Shown here in pieces: positions 1 through 11,632 of a stretch of DNA of 39,701 nt. A program made the translations under genes and the position numbers. The notes under the pieces were generated by a model. It ran no database searches and was not told where the DNA came from. It was given only the letters and a program-made list of their open reading frames with translations. The number at the start of each line of letters is the position of its first letter. Within the stretch, counting starts at the first letter, position 1. Source of the stretch: Boseongicola sp. (GTDB taxonomy: Bacteria; Pseudomonadota; Alphaproteobacteria; Rhodobacterales; Rhodobacteraceae); contig JABDQU010000221.1 of the NCBI GenBank assembly GCA_013042105.1, forward strand, positions 1 to 39,701. The letters run 5' to 3'.

Positions 1-1264
1 TCGCGCCGAGATCACGGACGCTCGCGAGAACGGCCGCCCCTTCAATGTCGGCGCCGCCCGCCATTCAATGGGGGGGCACGCGATTCCGGCGAACGGTCAT
101 GCCATGACGTTCGACAACAGCTTCACTCAGCTGAAGTCCGGGGATCAAACCTATCGCGTCCACGCAGGCGCCCGCTGGAGCGACGTCATCAGCACGCTCG
201 ATCCGCTTGGGTTCGGCCCCAAGGTTATGCAATCAAACAATGATTTCGGTGTCGCCGCGACCTTTTGTGTCAATGCACACGGCTGGCCCGCACCCCATGG
301 GCCTATGGGCTCGACTGTGCGCAGCATCTTCATGGTGCGCCCTGATGGTGAGCTAGTGCGCTGTTCAAGGACCGAAAACGCGCCGCTGTTCTTCGCGACA
401 ATGGGGGGCTACGGCCTGACGGGCGCCGTGATCGAACTTGAAGTCGAAGCCGCACCAAATCTCAACCTCGAACCATCTTTCCGGAAAATACCGTCCCAGC
501 AGTTTGCGCAATTCTTCGTCGGGGCGATTGAGTCCGGCGACGTAAACATGGCCTATGGCCGCCTAAACGTTGATCGCGAGACGTTCTTCGAAGACGCGAT
601 GATGATCACCTACCGTCCGGCAGCCGATCAAAGCCTTGTCCCTCCGGCCAGTGGCTCAGGCACGCTCAGCCGTCTGTCGCGCCATGTCTTCCGCGCTCAA
701 GTGGGGAACGAGACAGCAAAAGACCTGCGCTGGTGGTTCGAAACCGGCCTTGGCCCAACCATAGCCGGCGGTTCCGTAACCCGAAATTCCCTTATCAACG
801 AACCTGTTGTGACCCTCGACGACAACGACCCTACACGCACAGATATCCTGCACGAGTATTTCGTCCCTCCGGGTCGCTTCGCGGATTTTGTGACGGCCTG
901 CCAAGAGGTTATCCCGTCGAGCTACCAAGAGCTTTTGAACATCACCCTGCGCTATGTCGGCGCTGATGCGGAAAGCGTCCTGTCTTATGCACCGGCCCCG
1001 CGGATCGCCTGTGTGATGCTCTTCAGTCAGGAGATGACCCAGCGTGCTGAGACGGATCACGCCCGGATGACCCGCGATTTGATCGACCGCGTTCTCGATT
1101 TGGGCGGCACCTATTATCTGCCATATCGTCCACATGCGACGCAGGACCAATTCCGCCGCGCCTATCCAAGTGCAGAGAAATTCGTCGAAGAAAAGAAATT
1201 CTACGATCCTGATCTTGTGTTCCGAAACGGGTTCTGGGACCGTTATCTGGCGGGCATGGCATGA
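1..1264 (+). CDS. FAD-binding (PCMH-type) oxidoreductase, 5' truncated by window edge
   Basis: Frame is open from base 2 (RAEITDARENGRPFNVGAARHSMGGHA...), upstream of the listed ATG; GARHSMGG-like FAD-binding motif; C-terminal FYDPDLVFRNGFWDRYL typical of FAD-linked oxidases. Confidence 0.85.
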   Translation, partial: RAEITDARENGRPFNVGAARHSMGGHAIPANGHAMTFDNSFTQLKSGDQTYRVHAGARWSDVISTLDPLGFGPKVMQSNNDFGVAATFCVNAHGWPAPHGPMGSTVRSIFMVRPDGELVRCSRTENAPLFFATMGGYGLTGAVIELEVEAAPNLNLEPSFRKIPSQQFAQFFVGAIESGDVNMAYGRLNVDRETFFEDAMMITYRPAADQSLVPPASGSGTLSRLSRHVFRAQVGNETAKDLRWWFETGLGPTIAGGSVTRNSLINEPVVTLDDNDPTRTDILHEYFVPPGRFADFVTACQEVIPSSYQELLNITLRYVGADAESVLSYAPAPRIACVMLFSQEMTQRAETDHARMTRDLIDRVLDLGGTYYLPYRPHATQDQFRRAYPSAEKFVEEKKFYDPDLVFRNGFWDRYLAGMA

Positions 1265-1665
1265 CGCTTCACCAAAAAACCTCCATCGGTTTCTTCGTCG
1301 TTCTTCTTGGCGCGGCGTCTTTGAATTACATCCCCGGTGTCACCGATGCCGATGGCGTCGCATTCGGAGTTTTCGCGCTTGATATCTTCGACGACGCGCT
1401 CCACCTCGCCTCGGCCATATGGGCCTTGGTCGCGGGTCTGATGTCCTCCCGCGCCGCACGTCAATTCTTGTTAATCTTCGGCGCGCTCTATCTGGGGGAT
1501 GGCGTTTTGGGCCTGATCACGGGCTCGGGCTATCTGGATTTCGGAATCTTCAATTATGGGGTGCAGGACCTGCCCTTCGGCTTCAAGATTCTCGCGAACC
1601 TGCCGCATATCGGACTTGGCGCAATAGCCTTGGCATCCGGCCTGTTCCTCAGGCGGGCCAAGTGA
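1261..1665 (+). CDS. Small membrane protein, DUF4383-like
   Basis: ATGA overlap with upstream gene; several hydrophobic helices; GDGVLGLITG and LPHIGLGA motifs. Confidence 0.65.
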   Translation: MTLHQKTSIGFFVVLLGAASLNYIPGVTDADGVAFGVFALDIFDDALHLASAIWALVAGLMSSRAARQFLLIFGALYLGDGVLGLITGSGYLDFGIFNYGVQDLPFGFKILANLPHIGLGAIALASGLFLRRAK

Positions 1666-2711
1666 GCGCGCTCCTGCGATGGCTTAAACGAATTTTAACC
1701 ACTGTTGTGGTAGGACTTATCGCGCTTGCCCTGCCGCCGATTTATGTCGAAGTCGCGTGTCAGGGGCCGGCAGCAAAGACCGACGGACCTGCTCCACTTG
1801 TGGATGCGCAATGGCAACGGCCTGAAAGCCGGACGCTTCTGACCTATCCCGAGTGGCACATTGTCCACGCCTATGACGACTACGCAGCGGTCATCGCAAA
1901 CGGTGATCCCCATGATTTTGCATACCTGCGCGCTATTGCGGGCTTTTGGCAAACGCTTTGCACGCTCACCGAATACGCAGCAAGCATGGGCGGCGTCACA
2001 GACGAAACGAAGACCACGATCTACACGATCGGCGTCAGCTTTACGGCTGAACTGCTGGCGAAGGCGGCCTATGAGGAAACGCTGGGCCGACTGGCGGTTC
2101 TGCTTCGCGGTTCCGAGCGCGCGCGTCTTGATGATCTAAGCGCCACGCAAGCTGCTGAATATGCAAAGTTTCTGCAGCAAACCCCTTGGTATAAATGGGA
2201 TTTCACCTCGGACGCAGAGGCGCTGAAAGCCAACGCTGGAGAGGGTCTTCGCAACACCGAGCGCCGCCTCGCGCTTGGCGCAGAATTCCGCGCAAAAGCC
2301 GCCTATGCGCGCGTGATTGCGGCGGCGGTGGCCGAAGTAGGCGCGGATGACCTCAGGCTTCGTTCTGTCGTTTCAGGCCTGTCCGAGCAAGCGCTTACTC
2401 AGATTGAAGGCGTCACGGTCATTGGGCCACTTGCCGATGGTGTCGAGATCGAAACCGAGCGCTATCGCGCCTTCACACGCGTTCTCGAAAGGCTTGCGGA
2501 TCAAGGCGGCGACTTCATCGAAATCGCTGGCAACGATGAGATACTGTTCACGGCACTATCAAGCGAGCCGAACCTGCAAGACGCGCTCTACAGCTTCCCG
2601 CGACAGGGCTACGGTGACTTCCGCCATCTTGTCGTCGTGCCTGTCCGCGAACTCGCTGATCGCCTGCGCACCCTGAATGGGCTAAGTCTGGAACATGTTC
2701 ACGACTATTAA
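1662..2711 (+). CDS. Membrane-anchored protein of unknown function
   Basis: GTG start at 1662 overlaps upstream stop (GTGA); N-terminal TM segment then long soluble domain (SRTLLTYPEWHIVHAYDDYA...). Confidence 0.7.
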   Translation: MSALLRWLKRILTTVVVGLIALALPPIYVEVACQGPAAKTDGPAPLVDAQWQRPESRTLLTYPEWHIVHAYDDYAAVIANGDPHDFAYLRAIAGFWQTLCTLTEYAASMGGVTDETKTTIYTIGVSFTAELLAKAAYEETLGRLAVLLRGSERARLDDLSATQAAEYAKFLQQTPWYKWDFTSDAEALKANAGEGLRNTERRLALGAEFRAKAAYARVIAAAVAEVGADDLRLRSVVSGLSEQALTQIEGVTVIGPLADGVEIETERYRAFTRVLERLADQGGDFIEIAGNDEILFTALSSEPNLQDALYSFPRQGYGDFRHLVVVPVRELADRLRTLNGLSLEHVHDY

Positions 2712-3006
2712 ACGCACCGCTTTCGGGCTGGCCCTGGTCTTCGTTGGCTGGATCGCCGTCATGGCGATAGTCATGCGCCTAAGCGATGCCGCACCGGCGG
2801 CCGTGGTCCTGTTCCCCTCAGCCGAACTCTTGGCGCAGTTGCCACCTGAAACGTCCATCCTCGGATTGTCCCGCACACAGCTGACGGTTCAGAACACATC
2901 GAATATGACCGGTGCACTCTATGCTGCCGGAGCATGGCTCGTGCTTCCTGCCGGATTGACCGGTTGCCTTCCTTTGACGAAGGCGCAGAAGGCGCAGCTT
3001 TTATAA
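2695..3006 (+). CDS. Small hypothetical protein with N-terminal TM segment
   Basis: 103-aa ORF overlapping upstream gene by 17 nt, same strand. Confidence 0.55.
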   Translation: MFTTIKRTAFGLALVFVGWIAVMAIVMRLSDAAPAAVVLFPSAELLAQLPPETSILGLSRTQLTVQNTSNMTGALYAAGAWLVLPAGLTGCLPLTKAQKAQLL

Positions 3007-3040
3007 CTGTATGTCCTTTGAAAAACCCGCGTGCGCCCCC

Positions 3041-3070
3041 TTGGTCTTTTCATAAACGTTCGCATATATA
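3041..3070 (+). promoter_or_regulatory. Candidate sigma70-type promoter for the thioredoxin/TPR gene
   Basis: TTGGTC (3041-3046), 18-nt spacer, TATATA (3065-3070), about 28 nt before ATG at 3098. Confidence 0.45.
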
Positions 3071-3097
3071 ACCCGTCACACAACACCGGGGACGACC

Positions 3098-4015
3098 ATG
3101 CTTGAACTGAACCCAACCGCATCTCCAGCGCCTGCCGGCGACCTGATCAAAGATAGCTCGGAAGCCACATTCATGGCTGACGTGGTGGATGCCAGCCAGT
3201 CTGTCCCTGTCATCGTCGACTTCTGGGCACCTTGGTGCGGGCCGTGCCGACAACTGACACCCGCAATTGAGGCCGCAGTGACCAACGCGGCGGGCGCAGT
3301 GAAGTTGGTCAAAGTCAACGTGGACGAAAATCCGCAGATCGCGCAGCAACTGCGCGTGCAATCCCTTCCGACGGTCTATGCCTTCTGGCAGGGTCAGCCG
3401 ATTGATGCATTCCAAGGCGCTCTGCCACCGTCCGAGATCAAAGCCTTCATCGACAAGGTTGTCGAGGCGTCCGGTGGCGAAGCCGGCGGTGGTTTGAGCG
3501 AGGCTTTGGAAACCGCAGAATCCATGCTGGACGAAGGCGCGGCGGCGGATGCCGCTTCAGTCTTCGCGGCCGTTCTTGGCGAAGACCCACAGAATGCTGC
3601 CGCTTACGGTGGCTTGGCGCGGGCGCATCTGGCTCTGGATCAGGTTGACGAAGCCGCACAGGTTCTGATGACCGTCCCCGAAACACTGTCGTCAGCCCCC
3701 GAAATCGAAGCCGCCCGCGCGCAGCTTGAGCTTGCGCGGCAAGCTGCCGATGCTGGGCCGGTCGCAGAGTTGCGCGCTGCTGTCGAGGCAAATCCCGAGG
3801 ACCTGCAAGCGCGGTTTGATCTGGCACAGGCGCTTTATGCTGCAGGCGATGCAGAGGCGGCTGTCACCGAGTTGCTGGAAAGCTTTCGGCGTGACCGCGA
3901 CTGGAATAATGGGGCCGCCAAGGCGCAGTTGTTCACGATTTTCGAAGCGCTGAAGCCAAATGACCCGGTGGTTTTGAACGGTCGACGCAAACTGTCGTCA
4001 ATGATATTTGCCTAA
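3098..4015 (+). CDS. cnoX: Thioredoxin-domain/TPR co-chaperone (CnoX/YbbN family)
   Basis: WAPWCGPCRQLTP active site followed by TPR-like C-terminal region. Confidence 0.85.
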   Translation: MLELNPTASPAPAGDLIKDSSEATFMADVVDASQSVPVIVDFWAPWCGPCRQLTPAIEAAVTNAAGAVKLVKVNVDENPQIAQQLRVQSLPTVYAFWQGQPIDAFQGALPPSEIKAFIDKVVEASGGEAGGGLSEALETAESMLDEGAAADAASVFAAVLGEDPQNAAAYGGLARAHLALDQVDEAAQVLMTVPETLSSAPEIEAARAQLELARQAADAGPVAELRAAVEANPEDLQARFDLAQALYAAGDAEAAVTELLESFRRDRDWNNGAAKAQLFTIFEALKPNDPVVLNGRRKLSSMIFA

Positions 4016-4040
4016 CGGGAAAAAGGGCTAGGTATACGGC

Positions 4041-4685
4041 ATGTTTCCAAAGTCCGATCTTCCTGACACCGTTCCCGTCTTTCCGCTGCCCGGCGCGCTT
4101 TTGCTGCCGCGTGCGCGACTGCCTTTGCATATTTTTGAGCCCCGTTATCTCGCAATGCTTGATGACGCGCTGAAGACAACAGACCGCATGATCGGCATGA
4201 TCCAACCGCGCGAAGGGGCTCCTGCGGGTTCATCGACGCTTCAGTCCATTGGTTGCGCTGGTCGTTTGACGTCTTTCACAGAAACTGACGATGGCCGCTA
4301 TATGATCACGCTGACCGGGGTTAGCCGGTTTCGCGTCATTGAGGAAGTCGAAGGCTTCACCCCGTATCGTCGCTGCAATGTCAGCTGGACTGGCTTTGAT
4401 CGCGATCTTGGCGCAAGCGAGCACGATCCCAAATTCGATCGCGACGCGTTCTTTTCCGCACTCAATCGTTATTTCGAGTCCGAAGGCCTGCAGACCGACT
4501 GGGAGTCGCTGAAAGAGGCTGAGGATGAACTTCTGATCAACTCATTGTCGATGCTTTGCCCCTTCGAGCCAGAGGACAAGCAAGCGCTGCTGGAGGCGCC
4601 GTCTCTCGTGACGCGGCGCGAAACTCTGATGACACTGATTGAATTCGCGATGCGCGGCGGCGGTGCCGAGGATGCACTGCAATGA
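4041..4685 (+). CDS. LON peptidase substrate-binding domain protein
   Basis: [26 protein letters not shown] motif. Confidence 0.88.
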   Translation: MFPKSDLPDTVPVFPLPGALLLPRARLPLHIFEPRYLAMLDDALKTTDRMIGMIQPREGAPAGSSTLQSIGCAGRLTSFTETDDGRYMITLTGVSRFRVIEEVEGFTPYRRCNVSWTGFDRDLGASEHDPKFDRDAFFSALNRYFESEGLQTDWESLKEAEDELLINSLSMLCPFEPEDKQALLEAPSLVTRRETLMTLIEFAMRGGGAEDALQ

Positions 4686-4861
4686 GTAACACCAAGTTTG
4701 ATCGCCGGATGCTTGAAGTATTGGTCTGCCCGCAGACCCGTGCGCAACTGACCTTTGATGCCAAGGCGCAGGAACTGGTCAGCAAGGCCGCGCATTTGGC
4801 CTATCCGATCCGCAACGGCATTCCGATCATGCTTGTCGATGAGGCCCGCAAGCTCGATTAA
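4682..4861 (+). CDS. Trm112-like (UPF0434/YcaR) protein
   Basis: Below the ORF-track cutoff; translated by hand: [63 protein letters not shown] overlap with upstream gene. Confidence 0.85.
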   Translation: MSNTKFDRRMLEVLVCPQTRAQLTFDAKAQELVSKAAHLAYPIRNGIPIMLVDEARKLD

Positions 4862-6081
4862 AGGGGCTGTCCTTTGGCGAGACGTGGCAGGTCTCCGGTC
4901 AGTCCCGCGGCCTCTCTGATCAGTCCGCGCCGTAGTCCGGGCAGCGCGTTGGCAGCCCCAAGCCCCAGATCACGGATCGCGCGAAGGATGCCGTTATCGT
5001 TTGAAAACAAACGGTTGAACCCATCCGTCGCAAGCGCAAGCGTTGCAGTGTCAAAGCGGCGCCATTGACGATAGCGCGACAAGACATCGGCCCGTCCGAT
5101 GTCTTCTCCGCACCGGATTGCATCCGCCAGGACCTCGGCCAAGGCCGCCACATCTTTCAGGCCAGCGTTCAGGCCCTGACCCGCAATCGGGTGAACGGAA
5201 TGGGCGGCATCTCCAACCAAGGCAACACGCGGCCCAACGAAGCTCTGGGCAAGTGATAGACCAAGCGGATAGCTGAAACGTTTACCCGCTAGTGAGATAT
5301 CCCCGAGAAAATCGCCGAAACGTGGCCGCAACACATCCAGATACAGCACATCTTCCAGCGCTTGAATTTCAGCGGCGCGCTCAGACTTTTCAGTCCAGAC
5401 AATCGACGCGCGATTGCCCTTTAGTGGCAGGATGGCCAATGGCCCCGACGGCATGAAAAACTGATGAGCGGTGCCGTCGTGAGGCATCTCGTGCTCGATT
5501 GCGCAAACCAAAGCGGTCTGGCCATACTGCCAGCCAATTCGCTTGATGCCGGCCCGTGTCGCAACACCGCTTGTCTTGCCGTCGCAGCCAATCAGCAACC
5601 GCGCGCGAAGACTTGTCTGATCATCAAGCGTCACTGAAATCCCGTTCGCATCCGCGACTTGCTCAACAACGCGGCGTCCGCTCAACTGAGTGATTTGCGC
5701 GTCGTTCACGGCTGCAAGCAAGGCGGGCCGAAGATGACGGTCCTCGACAAGAAAACCCATTGGGCCCTCTTCTATCTCGGCGTGATCAAAGGCCAGCATC
5801 ATCGGTGAGGGGCCTTCACCGGGCCGACCATCGGTCACCTTGATATCAAGGATCGGCTGCGCCCCGTCAGAAACTGCCGGCCAAACGCCAAGCGCCTTCA
5901 AAACACGCTGCGACGCGATCGACAGCGCATATCCCCGCCCGTCGAAATCCCCCGCCGCCCGCTTTGACGCCGCAAGGGGGTCCACAACGGTCACATCAAA
6001 CCCGGCGGACGCCAAGGCGAGTGCCAGTGATGTGCCGTTCAGACCGCCACCCGCGATCAGGATATCTGTGTCAAAGGTCAT
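4858..6081 (-). CDS. UbiH/UbiF/VisC/COQ6-family FAD-dependent hydroxylase
   Basis: [27 protein letters not shown] Rossmann motif; [24 protein letters not shown] signature; longer ORF upstream probably not translated. Confidence 0.88.
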   Translation of the reverse strand: MTFDTDILIAGGGLNGTSLALALASAGFDVTVVDPLAASKRAAGDFDGRGYALSIASQRVLKALGVWPAVSDGAQPILDIKVTDGRPGEGPSPMMLAFDHAEIEEGPMGFLVEDRHLRPALLAAVNDAQITQLSGRRVVEQVADANGISVTLDDQTSLRARLLIGCDGKTSGVATRAGIKRIGWQYGQTALVCAIEHEMPHDGTAHQFFMPSGPLAILPLKGNRASIVWTEKSERAAEIQALEDVLYLDVLRPRFGDFLGDISLAGKRFSYPLGLSLAQSFVGPRVALVGDAAHSVHPIAGQGLNAGLKDVAALAEVLADAIRCGEDIGRADVLSRYRQWRRFDTATLALATDGFNRLFSNDNGILRAIRDLGLGAANALPGLRRGLIREAAGLTGDLPRLAKGQPL

Positions 6082-6167
6082 GGGCTTAGATATGGGCGGC
6101 TGGGGGGCATTGTCCATGCGTTGTCCTGCCGCTACGGTCGCGAAAATGGTGCAAGGAGACGCTGGGC

Positions 6168-7490
6168 ATGGATGAGTGGCTTTGGGCAAGCGCGGCTGAT
6201 CTTGGGCGCGGAATAGAAGCGGGTAATATTGACCCGTTGGAGTTAACCGAAGCTTATCTGGCGGCCATCGAAACACATCAGTTCTCTGAACGAATTTTTG
6301 CGCGCACAACGGCAGATCGCGCCCGGTCCGAAGCGAAAGCCGCGTCCGACCGGGCGAAGGTGGGATTGCGACGGTCCCCCTTGGATGGCGTGCCGATCTC
6401 GTGGAAAGATCTTTTTGATACGACAGGCATCGCAACCGAGGCTGGCTCGCGCCTGTTGGCCGGGCGTGTTCCGGATCGCGACGCACGCGTTCTGCAAACC
6501 GCAACAGATGCCGGGCTGGTCTGCCTCGGCAAAACGCATATGACCGAACTGGCCTTTTCCGGTTTGGGTCTCAACCCGATGACCCAATCCCCGCCGTGCG
6601 TAAACGATACGGACGCGGTCTCCGGTGGATCGTCCTCGGGTGCTGCGACATCCGTGGCTTTCGGAATGGCTGCGGCGGGCATCGGCTCTGACACGGGCGG
6701 CTCGGTGCGCGCGCCGGCCGCATGGAACGACCTTGTCGGATTGAAAACCGCACCGGGTCGTTTGTCGCTTGAGGGTGTCGTGCCGCTTTGCGCGCGATTT
6801 GACACCGTTGGACCGCTCTGTCGCACTGTCGAGGATGCCGGGCTATTACTCGCGGCGATGGAGGGCGGCACTGCGGCCTCGCTGACCGGGGCGACCCTGC
6901 GGGGGATCAAACTTGCGATCCTCAAAACAAGCGCTTTCGAGAACTTGCGCGATACACCGCGCGAAGCGTTCCAAGGCGCGGTGGAGCGTCTGACGGCCGC
7001 AGGCGCATCGGTCGAGGTCATCAAGCTGGACTGTGTGGCCGAAGCGATGGGCCTTGCCGGTGTGCTGTTTGCGCCCGAAGCCTATGGCACATGGAAAACC
7101 CAGATCGAAGCGAACCCGGATGCGATGTATCCGCTCGTGCGGGAACGCTTCCGTGGTGGTGCGAATATTTCTGCGGCTGACTTTGTAGCAGCGTGGCAAC
7201 GCCTCGACACCTTGCGAGCAGAATATGCTGAGGCCACGGCAGGATATGACGCTGTGATCCTGCCAAGTGTGCCGATCCTACCGCCCAAACAAAACGCGGT
7301 TAAGCAAGACGACGATCTTTTTGTCTCAGAAAACCTTCTGACCCTGCAAAACACGCGGATTGGCAATTTGATGGGTCTTGCGGGGCTTACTTTGCCCACT
7401 GGTGTGCCGTCTTGCGGAATTCTGTTTCAGGGCCCGTCCGAAGAAAAGTTGCTGCGAATTGGCGCCGCCGCGGAAGCCGCGCTGGCGTAA
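6168..7490 (+). CDS. Amidase (amidase-signature family)
   Basis: GGSSSGAATSVAFGMAAAGIGSDTGGSVRAPAAWNDLVGLK amidase signature. Confidence 0.9.
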   Translation: MDEWLWASAADLGRGIEAGNIDPLELTEAYLAAIETHQFSERIFARTTADRARSEAKAASDRAKVGLRRSPLDGVPISWKDLFDTTGIATEAGSRLLAGRVPDRDARVLQTATDAGLVCLGKTHMTELAFSGLGLNPMTQSPPCVNDTDAVSGGSSSGAATSVAFGMAAAGIGSDTGGSVRAPAAWNDLVGLKTAPGRLSLEGVVPLCARFDTVGPLCRTVEDAGLLLAAMEGGTAASLTGATLRGIKLAILKTSAFENLRDTPREAFQGAVERLTAAGASVEVIKLDCVAEAMGLAGVLFAPEAYGTWKTQIEANPDAMYPLVRERFRGGANISAADFVAAWQRLDTLRAEYAEATAGYDAVILPSVPILPPKQNAVKQDDDLFVSENLLTLQNTRIGNLMGLAGLTLPTGVPSCGILFQGPSEEKLLRIGAAAEAALA

Positions 7491-7608
7491 AAGACACATT
7501 TTCCGCGCTCCGCGACTGCAAAAGCCGTCTTCGCGGTGGACCGCTTGGGCTTTGATGGGCTAACTTACCGCAAAACGGGGCAAAATGATCCCGGTATTGA
7601 GGCAGTTA

Positions 7609-8786
7609 TGGTGTTTCCCGAGCGGTTTTCGAACCTACCGGAATATGCGTTCCCGCGTCTGCGGGCGTTATTGGACGGGCATTCGCCCGGCGGTGACGTG
7701 TTGCACATGACCATAGGCGAGCCGCGCCATGCCTTCCCTGATTTTGTAGCCGACGTGATCGCGGCGAACACGGATGGGTTTGGGAAATATCCCCCGAATG
7801 AAGGCACGCCCGAACTGCTCGATGCGATCAGCGGTTGGCTGTTGCGTCGGTATGACGCGCGGGTTTCGCCTGACCAGATTATGGCGCTGAACGGCACGCG
7901 CGAAGGCCTTTACAACGCTATGATGGCGCTGTGTCCGGAAACCAAAAACGGGGCCACGCCAGTGGTTCTGGTGCCAAACCCGTTTTATCAGGTCTACGCC
8001 GTCGCCGCTTTGTCGGTCGGTGCCGAACCCGTTTTCTTGCCCTGCACGAAAGAGACCGGCTTCCTGCCGGATTTTGCCTCGGTTGATGCAAAGGTTCTGG
8101 ATCGTGTCGCAGTGGCCTACATTTGCTCGCCCTCTAATCCGCAAGGCGCTGTCGCGGACCGGGACTATTGGCGCACGCTTCTGGCCTTGGCCGAAAAGCA
8201 CGATTTCCGCGTCTTCGCCGACGAATGCTACTCCGAAGTCTGGCGTAATGAGGCACCTGTTGGTGCCCTCCAGATGGCGGCCGAAATGGGCACGGACCCG
8301 GAACGAGTCGTCGTGTTTCACTCGCTGTCAAAACGCTCGAACCTGCCGGGCCTGCGTTCGGGATTTGTGGCCGGTGGCCCCGAAACAATTCGGCGGATGC
8401 GACAATTGCGGGCCTATGCGGGCGCACCTCTGCCCCTACCGCTCCAAAAGGCGGCCACGGCCGTCTGGCTGGATGAAGCGCATGTTGACGCCAGTCGGAC
8501 GCGCTATCAGGCGAAATACAAAATTGCAGATCAGGTCTTTAAGGGCGTCGACGGATGCGCCGCCCCAGAAGCCGGTTTCTTTTTGTGGCTGCCCGTAGAT
8601 GACGGCGAGACCGCCGCAATGAAAATTTGGCGCGAAACAGGCGTGCGGGTTTTGCCCGGGGCGTATCTGTCGCGTGACGTGGACGGGGAAAACCCGGGCG
8701 CAGGCTACATCCGTGTAGCCATGGTTTTGAATGAAGAAGAATTGCAGCGCGGCCTCGAGGCTCTCCGCGACTGCATTTACAAGTAA
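7609..8786 (+). CDS. PLP-dependent class I/II aminotransferase (DapC-like)
   Basis: [25 protein letters not shown] and [19 protein letters not shown]-lysine motif; probable ATG at 7609. Confidence 0.85.
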
Positions 8787-8799
8787 GGAACAGGTAAGC

Positions 8800-11520
8800 A
8801 TGGCGTTTCAGACTAGGCATCGCGACCCCCTCTTTGACAGTGACACACAGGCGATCATCGAACGCCGTGGTAAGGAACTCGTCGGACTGACCATGATCGG
8901 ATTGGCGTTGCTGGTGGCTTTGATGCTTGGGTCCTATTCGCCGGATGATCCCAACTGGCTGAATGCAACAGACGCACCTGCGAAAAATATTCTTGGGCCT
9001 GTGGGCGCGGCCATCGCATCGCCGCTCTATGTGATCGCGGGATACGGAAGCTGGGCCATTGCCGTCATTCTCGGTGTGTGGGGTCTGCGCTTTTTGTTCC
9101 ACTACGGCGAAGAACGCGCAATGGCGCGGCTGATTTTTGCGCCGATTGGCGTCGCTCTGGTCGCGGTCTATGCCTCGACGCACCTTCCGGGCGCTGACTG
9201 GGCGCATTCGTTTGGCCTCGGTGGTTTGTTCGGCGATACGGTTCTGGGGGCGATCCTTGGAGTTTTGCCGGTCGCGCCGGGGACGGGCCTGAAATTCATG
9301 GCTCTGGTCCTGTTTGGGGGTGCGATCGCGATGAGCAGCTTTGTCCTTGGGTTTACCCGGGATGAACTTTGGGCCTATGCGCGCTATCTTTTGGGCGGTG
9401 TGATTTTGCTCTATGCAACGGCGATGACGGCCCTTGGTCGCGGAGCCGTGAGCGGTTTGCGGATAGCTGCGGATGCACGATCCCGCGCTGCTGAGCGGCG
9501 TGCAATGCCTGAAAACCTGCCAGAAGTTGAACCCTCGGATGTTAGCCCCGCAGTCCTTCGGGCCACGCGCGCCTACCGCGATGGTGCGTCGAAGGTGGAA
9601 AAGCCCGGACTTCTGAGCAATCTCCCCTCGCTCTTGAAGAAAAAGACCCAGGCCGAGGTGTCCGAAGCCGTCATTGAACCAGCTCCTGAGGGTCTGAGCG
9701 CACGCGTCACGGCAGCGGTAAATTCCCGCGTTCGTCGCCCCGATGGCCTGCGAGAAGAACCACCTGTGGCCGCCGACGGGATGCCGCGCACGGTGATGCT
9801 TGATGAGTTTGGTGAGCTGTCGACCTACTCGGACGATCTCGCCGCACGTGAGATGCCTGAGCCGGAACTGGTTGTTACCCAAAACGAACCGGGTGGTGGC
9901 TTTCATTCCTCGCGTCCGGTGGTGAAGCATAAGACTGCAAAGCCCGCCCCCTCCAAACGCGCCAAGGCCGAAGCCCAGCCTCAGCTGAACTTTGATGGCA
10001 GTGAAACCGAGTTTGAAATTCCACCGCTGGGATTGTTGAGCGATCCTTCAAACATTGAACGCCACCACCTTTCGGACGAGGCTCTGGAAGAAAACGCCCG
10101 GATGCTGGAAAGCGTGCTGGATGATTATGGCGTCAAAGGCGAGATCGTCAGCGTGCGTCCCGGCCCAGTTGTCACCATGTATGAACTTGAACCTGCTCCC
10201 GGTCTGAAAGCGAGCCGCGTGATCGGCCTTGCCGATGATATTGCACGATCCATGTCCGCCCTTTCTGCGCGCGTCTCGACCGTCCCGGGACGCTCGGTGA
10301 TTGGTATCGAACTTCCAAACGAAAACCGTGAGAAAGTTGTGCTGCGGGAATTGTTGTCGGGCCGCGACTACGGCGATGGAAACCAACGTCTTCCGCTTGC
10401 CTTGGGCAAGGACATTGGTGGTGATCCGGTGGTCGCAAACCTTGCGAAGATGCCTCACCTTCTGATCGCGGGCACCACCGGTTCGGGTAAGTCGGTCGCG
10501 ATCAATACGATGATCCTCAGTCTTCTCTACAAGCTGACTCCTGAAGAATGCCGAATGATCATGATCGACCCCAAAATGCTGGAATTGTCAGTCTATGATG
10601 GTATTCCGCACCTTCTTTCGCCCGTTGTCACCGATCCGAAGAAAGCGGTTGTCGCTTTGAAATGGGTCGTGGGCGAGATGGAAGAGCGCTATCGCAAGAT
10701 GTCGAAAATGAACGTCCGCAACATTGAAGGCTTCAACGGCAAAGTGCGAGACGCCTTGAAAAAGGGCGAGATGTTCAGCCGCACTGTTCAGACTGGCTTC
10801 GACGATGAGACCGGCGAACCTGTGTTCGAAACCGAAGAGTTTGCGCCAGAAACGCTGCCGTATATCGTCGTGATTGTCGACGAGATGGCCGACCTCATGA
10901 TGGTCGCCGGGAAGGAAATCGAAGCTTGCATCCAACGCCTTGCCCAAATGGCGCGGGCGTCAGGCATTCACCTCATTATGGCGACTCAGCGCCCATCGGT
11001 CGACGTCATCACGGGCACGATCAAAGCCAACTTCCCGACACGGATTTCCTTCCAGGTCACTTCGAAAATCGATAGCCGCACCATTCTTGGCGAAATGGGC
11101 GCCGAGCAGCTGCTTGGTATGGGCGACATGCTCTACATGGCGGGCGGGGCAAAAATCACGCGCGTTCATGCCCCCTTTGTTTCCGATCAGGAGGTCGAAG
11201 AAATCGTCAATCATCTGAAAAGCTTTGGCGCACCCGAATACGTGTCGGATGTGCAGGACGGACCGGACGAAGACAGCGAAAGCGAGATTGATCTGGTGCT
11301 TGGTCTTGGTGGGAACACAACCGGCGAAGACGCGCTGTACGATCAAGCCGTTCAGATTGTGATCAAGGACCGCAAGTGCTCGACGTCCTATATTCAGCGC
11401 AAACTTGCGATCGGCTATAACAAGGCCGCGCGCCTTGTCGAGCAGATGGAAGACAGCGGGTTGGTCAGTGCGGCCAACCATGTTGGCAAACGCGAAATAC
11501 TGGTGCCAGAGCAGTCCTGA
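8800..11520 (+). CDS. ftsK: DNA translocase FtsK
   Basis: N-terminal TM segments; Walker [22 protein letters not shown]-terminal gamma domain [24 protein letters not shown]. Confidence 0.95.
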   Translation: MAFQTRHRDPLFDSDTQAIIERRGKELVGLTMIGLALLVALMLGSYSPDDPNWLNATDAPAKNILGPVGAAIASPLYVIAGYGSWAIAVILGVWGLRFLFHYGEERAMARLIFAPIGVALVAVYASTHLPGADWAHSFGLGGLFGDTVLGAILGVLPVAPGTGLKFMALVLFGGAIAMSSFVLGFTRDELWAYARYLLGGVILLYATAMTALGRGAVSGLRIAADARSRAAERRAMPENLPEVEPSDVSPAVLRATRAYRDGASKVEKPGLLSNLPSLLKKKTQAEVSEAVIEPAPEGLSARVTAAVNSRVRRPDGLREEPPVAADGMPRTVMLDEFGELSTYSDDLAAREMPEPELVVTQNEPGGGFHSSRPVVKHKTAKPAPSKRAKAEAQPQLNFDGSETEFEIPPLGLLSDPSNIERHHLSDEALEENARMLESVLDDYGVKGEIVSVRPGPVVTMYELEPAPGLKASRVIGLADDIARSMSALSARVSTVPGRSVIGIELPNENREKVVLRELLSGRDYGDGNQRLPLALGKDIGGDPVVANLAKMPHLLIAGTTGSGKSVAINTMILSLLYKLTPEECRMIMIDPKMLELSVYDGIPHLLSPVVTDPKKAVVALKWVVGEMEERYRKMSKMNVRNIEGFNGKVRDALKKGEMFSRTVQTGFDDETGEPVFETEEFAPETLPYIVVIVDEMADLMMVAGKEIEACIQRLAQMARASGIHLIMATQRPSVDVITGTIKANFPTRISFQVTSKIDSRTILGEMGAEQLLGMGDMLYMAGGAKITRVHAPFVSDQEVEEIVNHLKSFGAPEYVSDVQDGPDEDSESEIDLVLGLGGNTTGEDALYDQAVQIVIKDRKCSTSYIQRKLAIGYNKAARLVEQMEDSGLVSAANHVGKREILVPEQS

Positions 11521-11632
11521 ATCGGCTTAGCAGGGGGCGTGATGTTCCCTGTCAACGGCATGATATTGCCTAACAGTGGCGCATGCAGCTTGGTGCCCCT
11601 ATATCGAGTTTAAGCACCAAAAAGGGCATCTG

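Noticed and set aside
6278-7024. 248-aa minus-strand ORF
   Set aside because: Antisense to the amidase signature region; shadow ORF composition
8539-9930. 463-aa minus-strand ORF
   Set aside because: Lies antisense to ftsK and the aminotransferase 3' end; low-complexity, R/H/Q-rich translation typical of shadow ORFs in high-GC DNA
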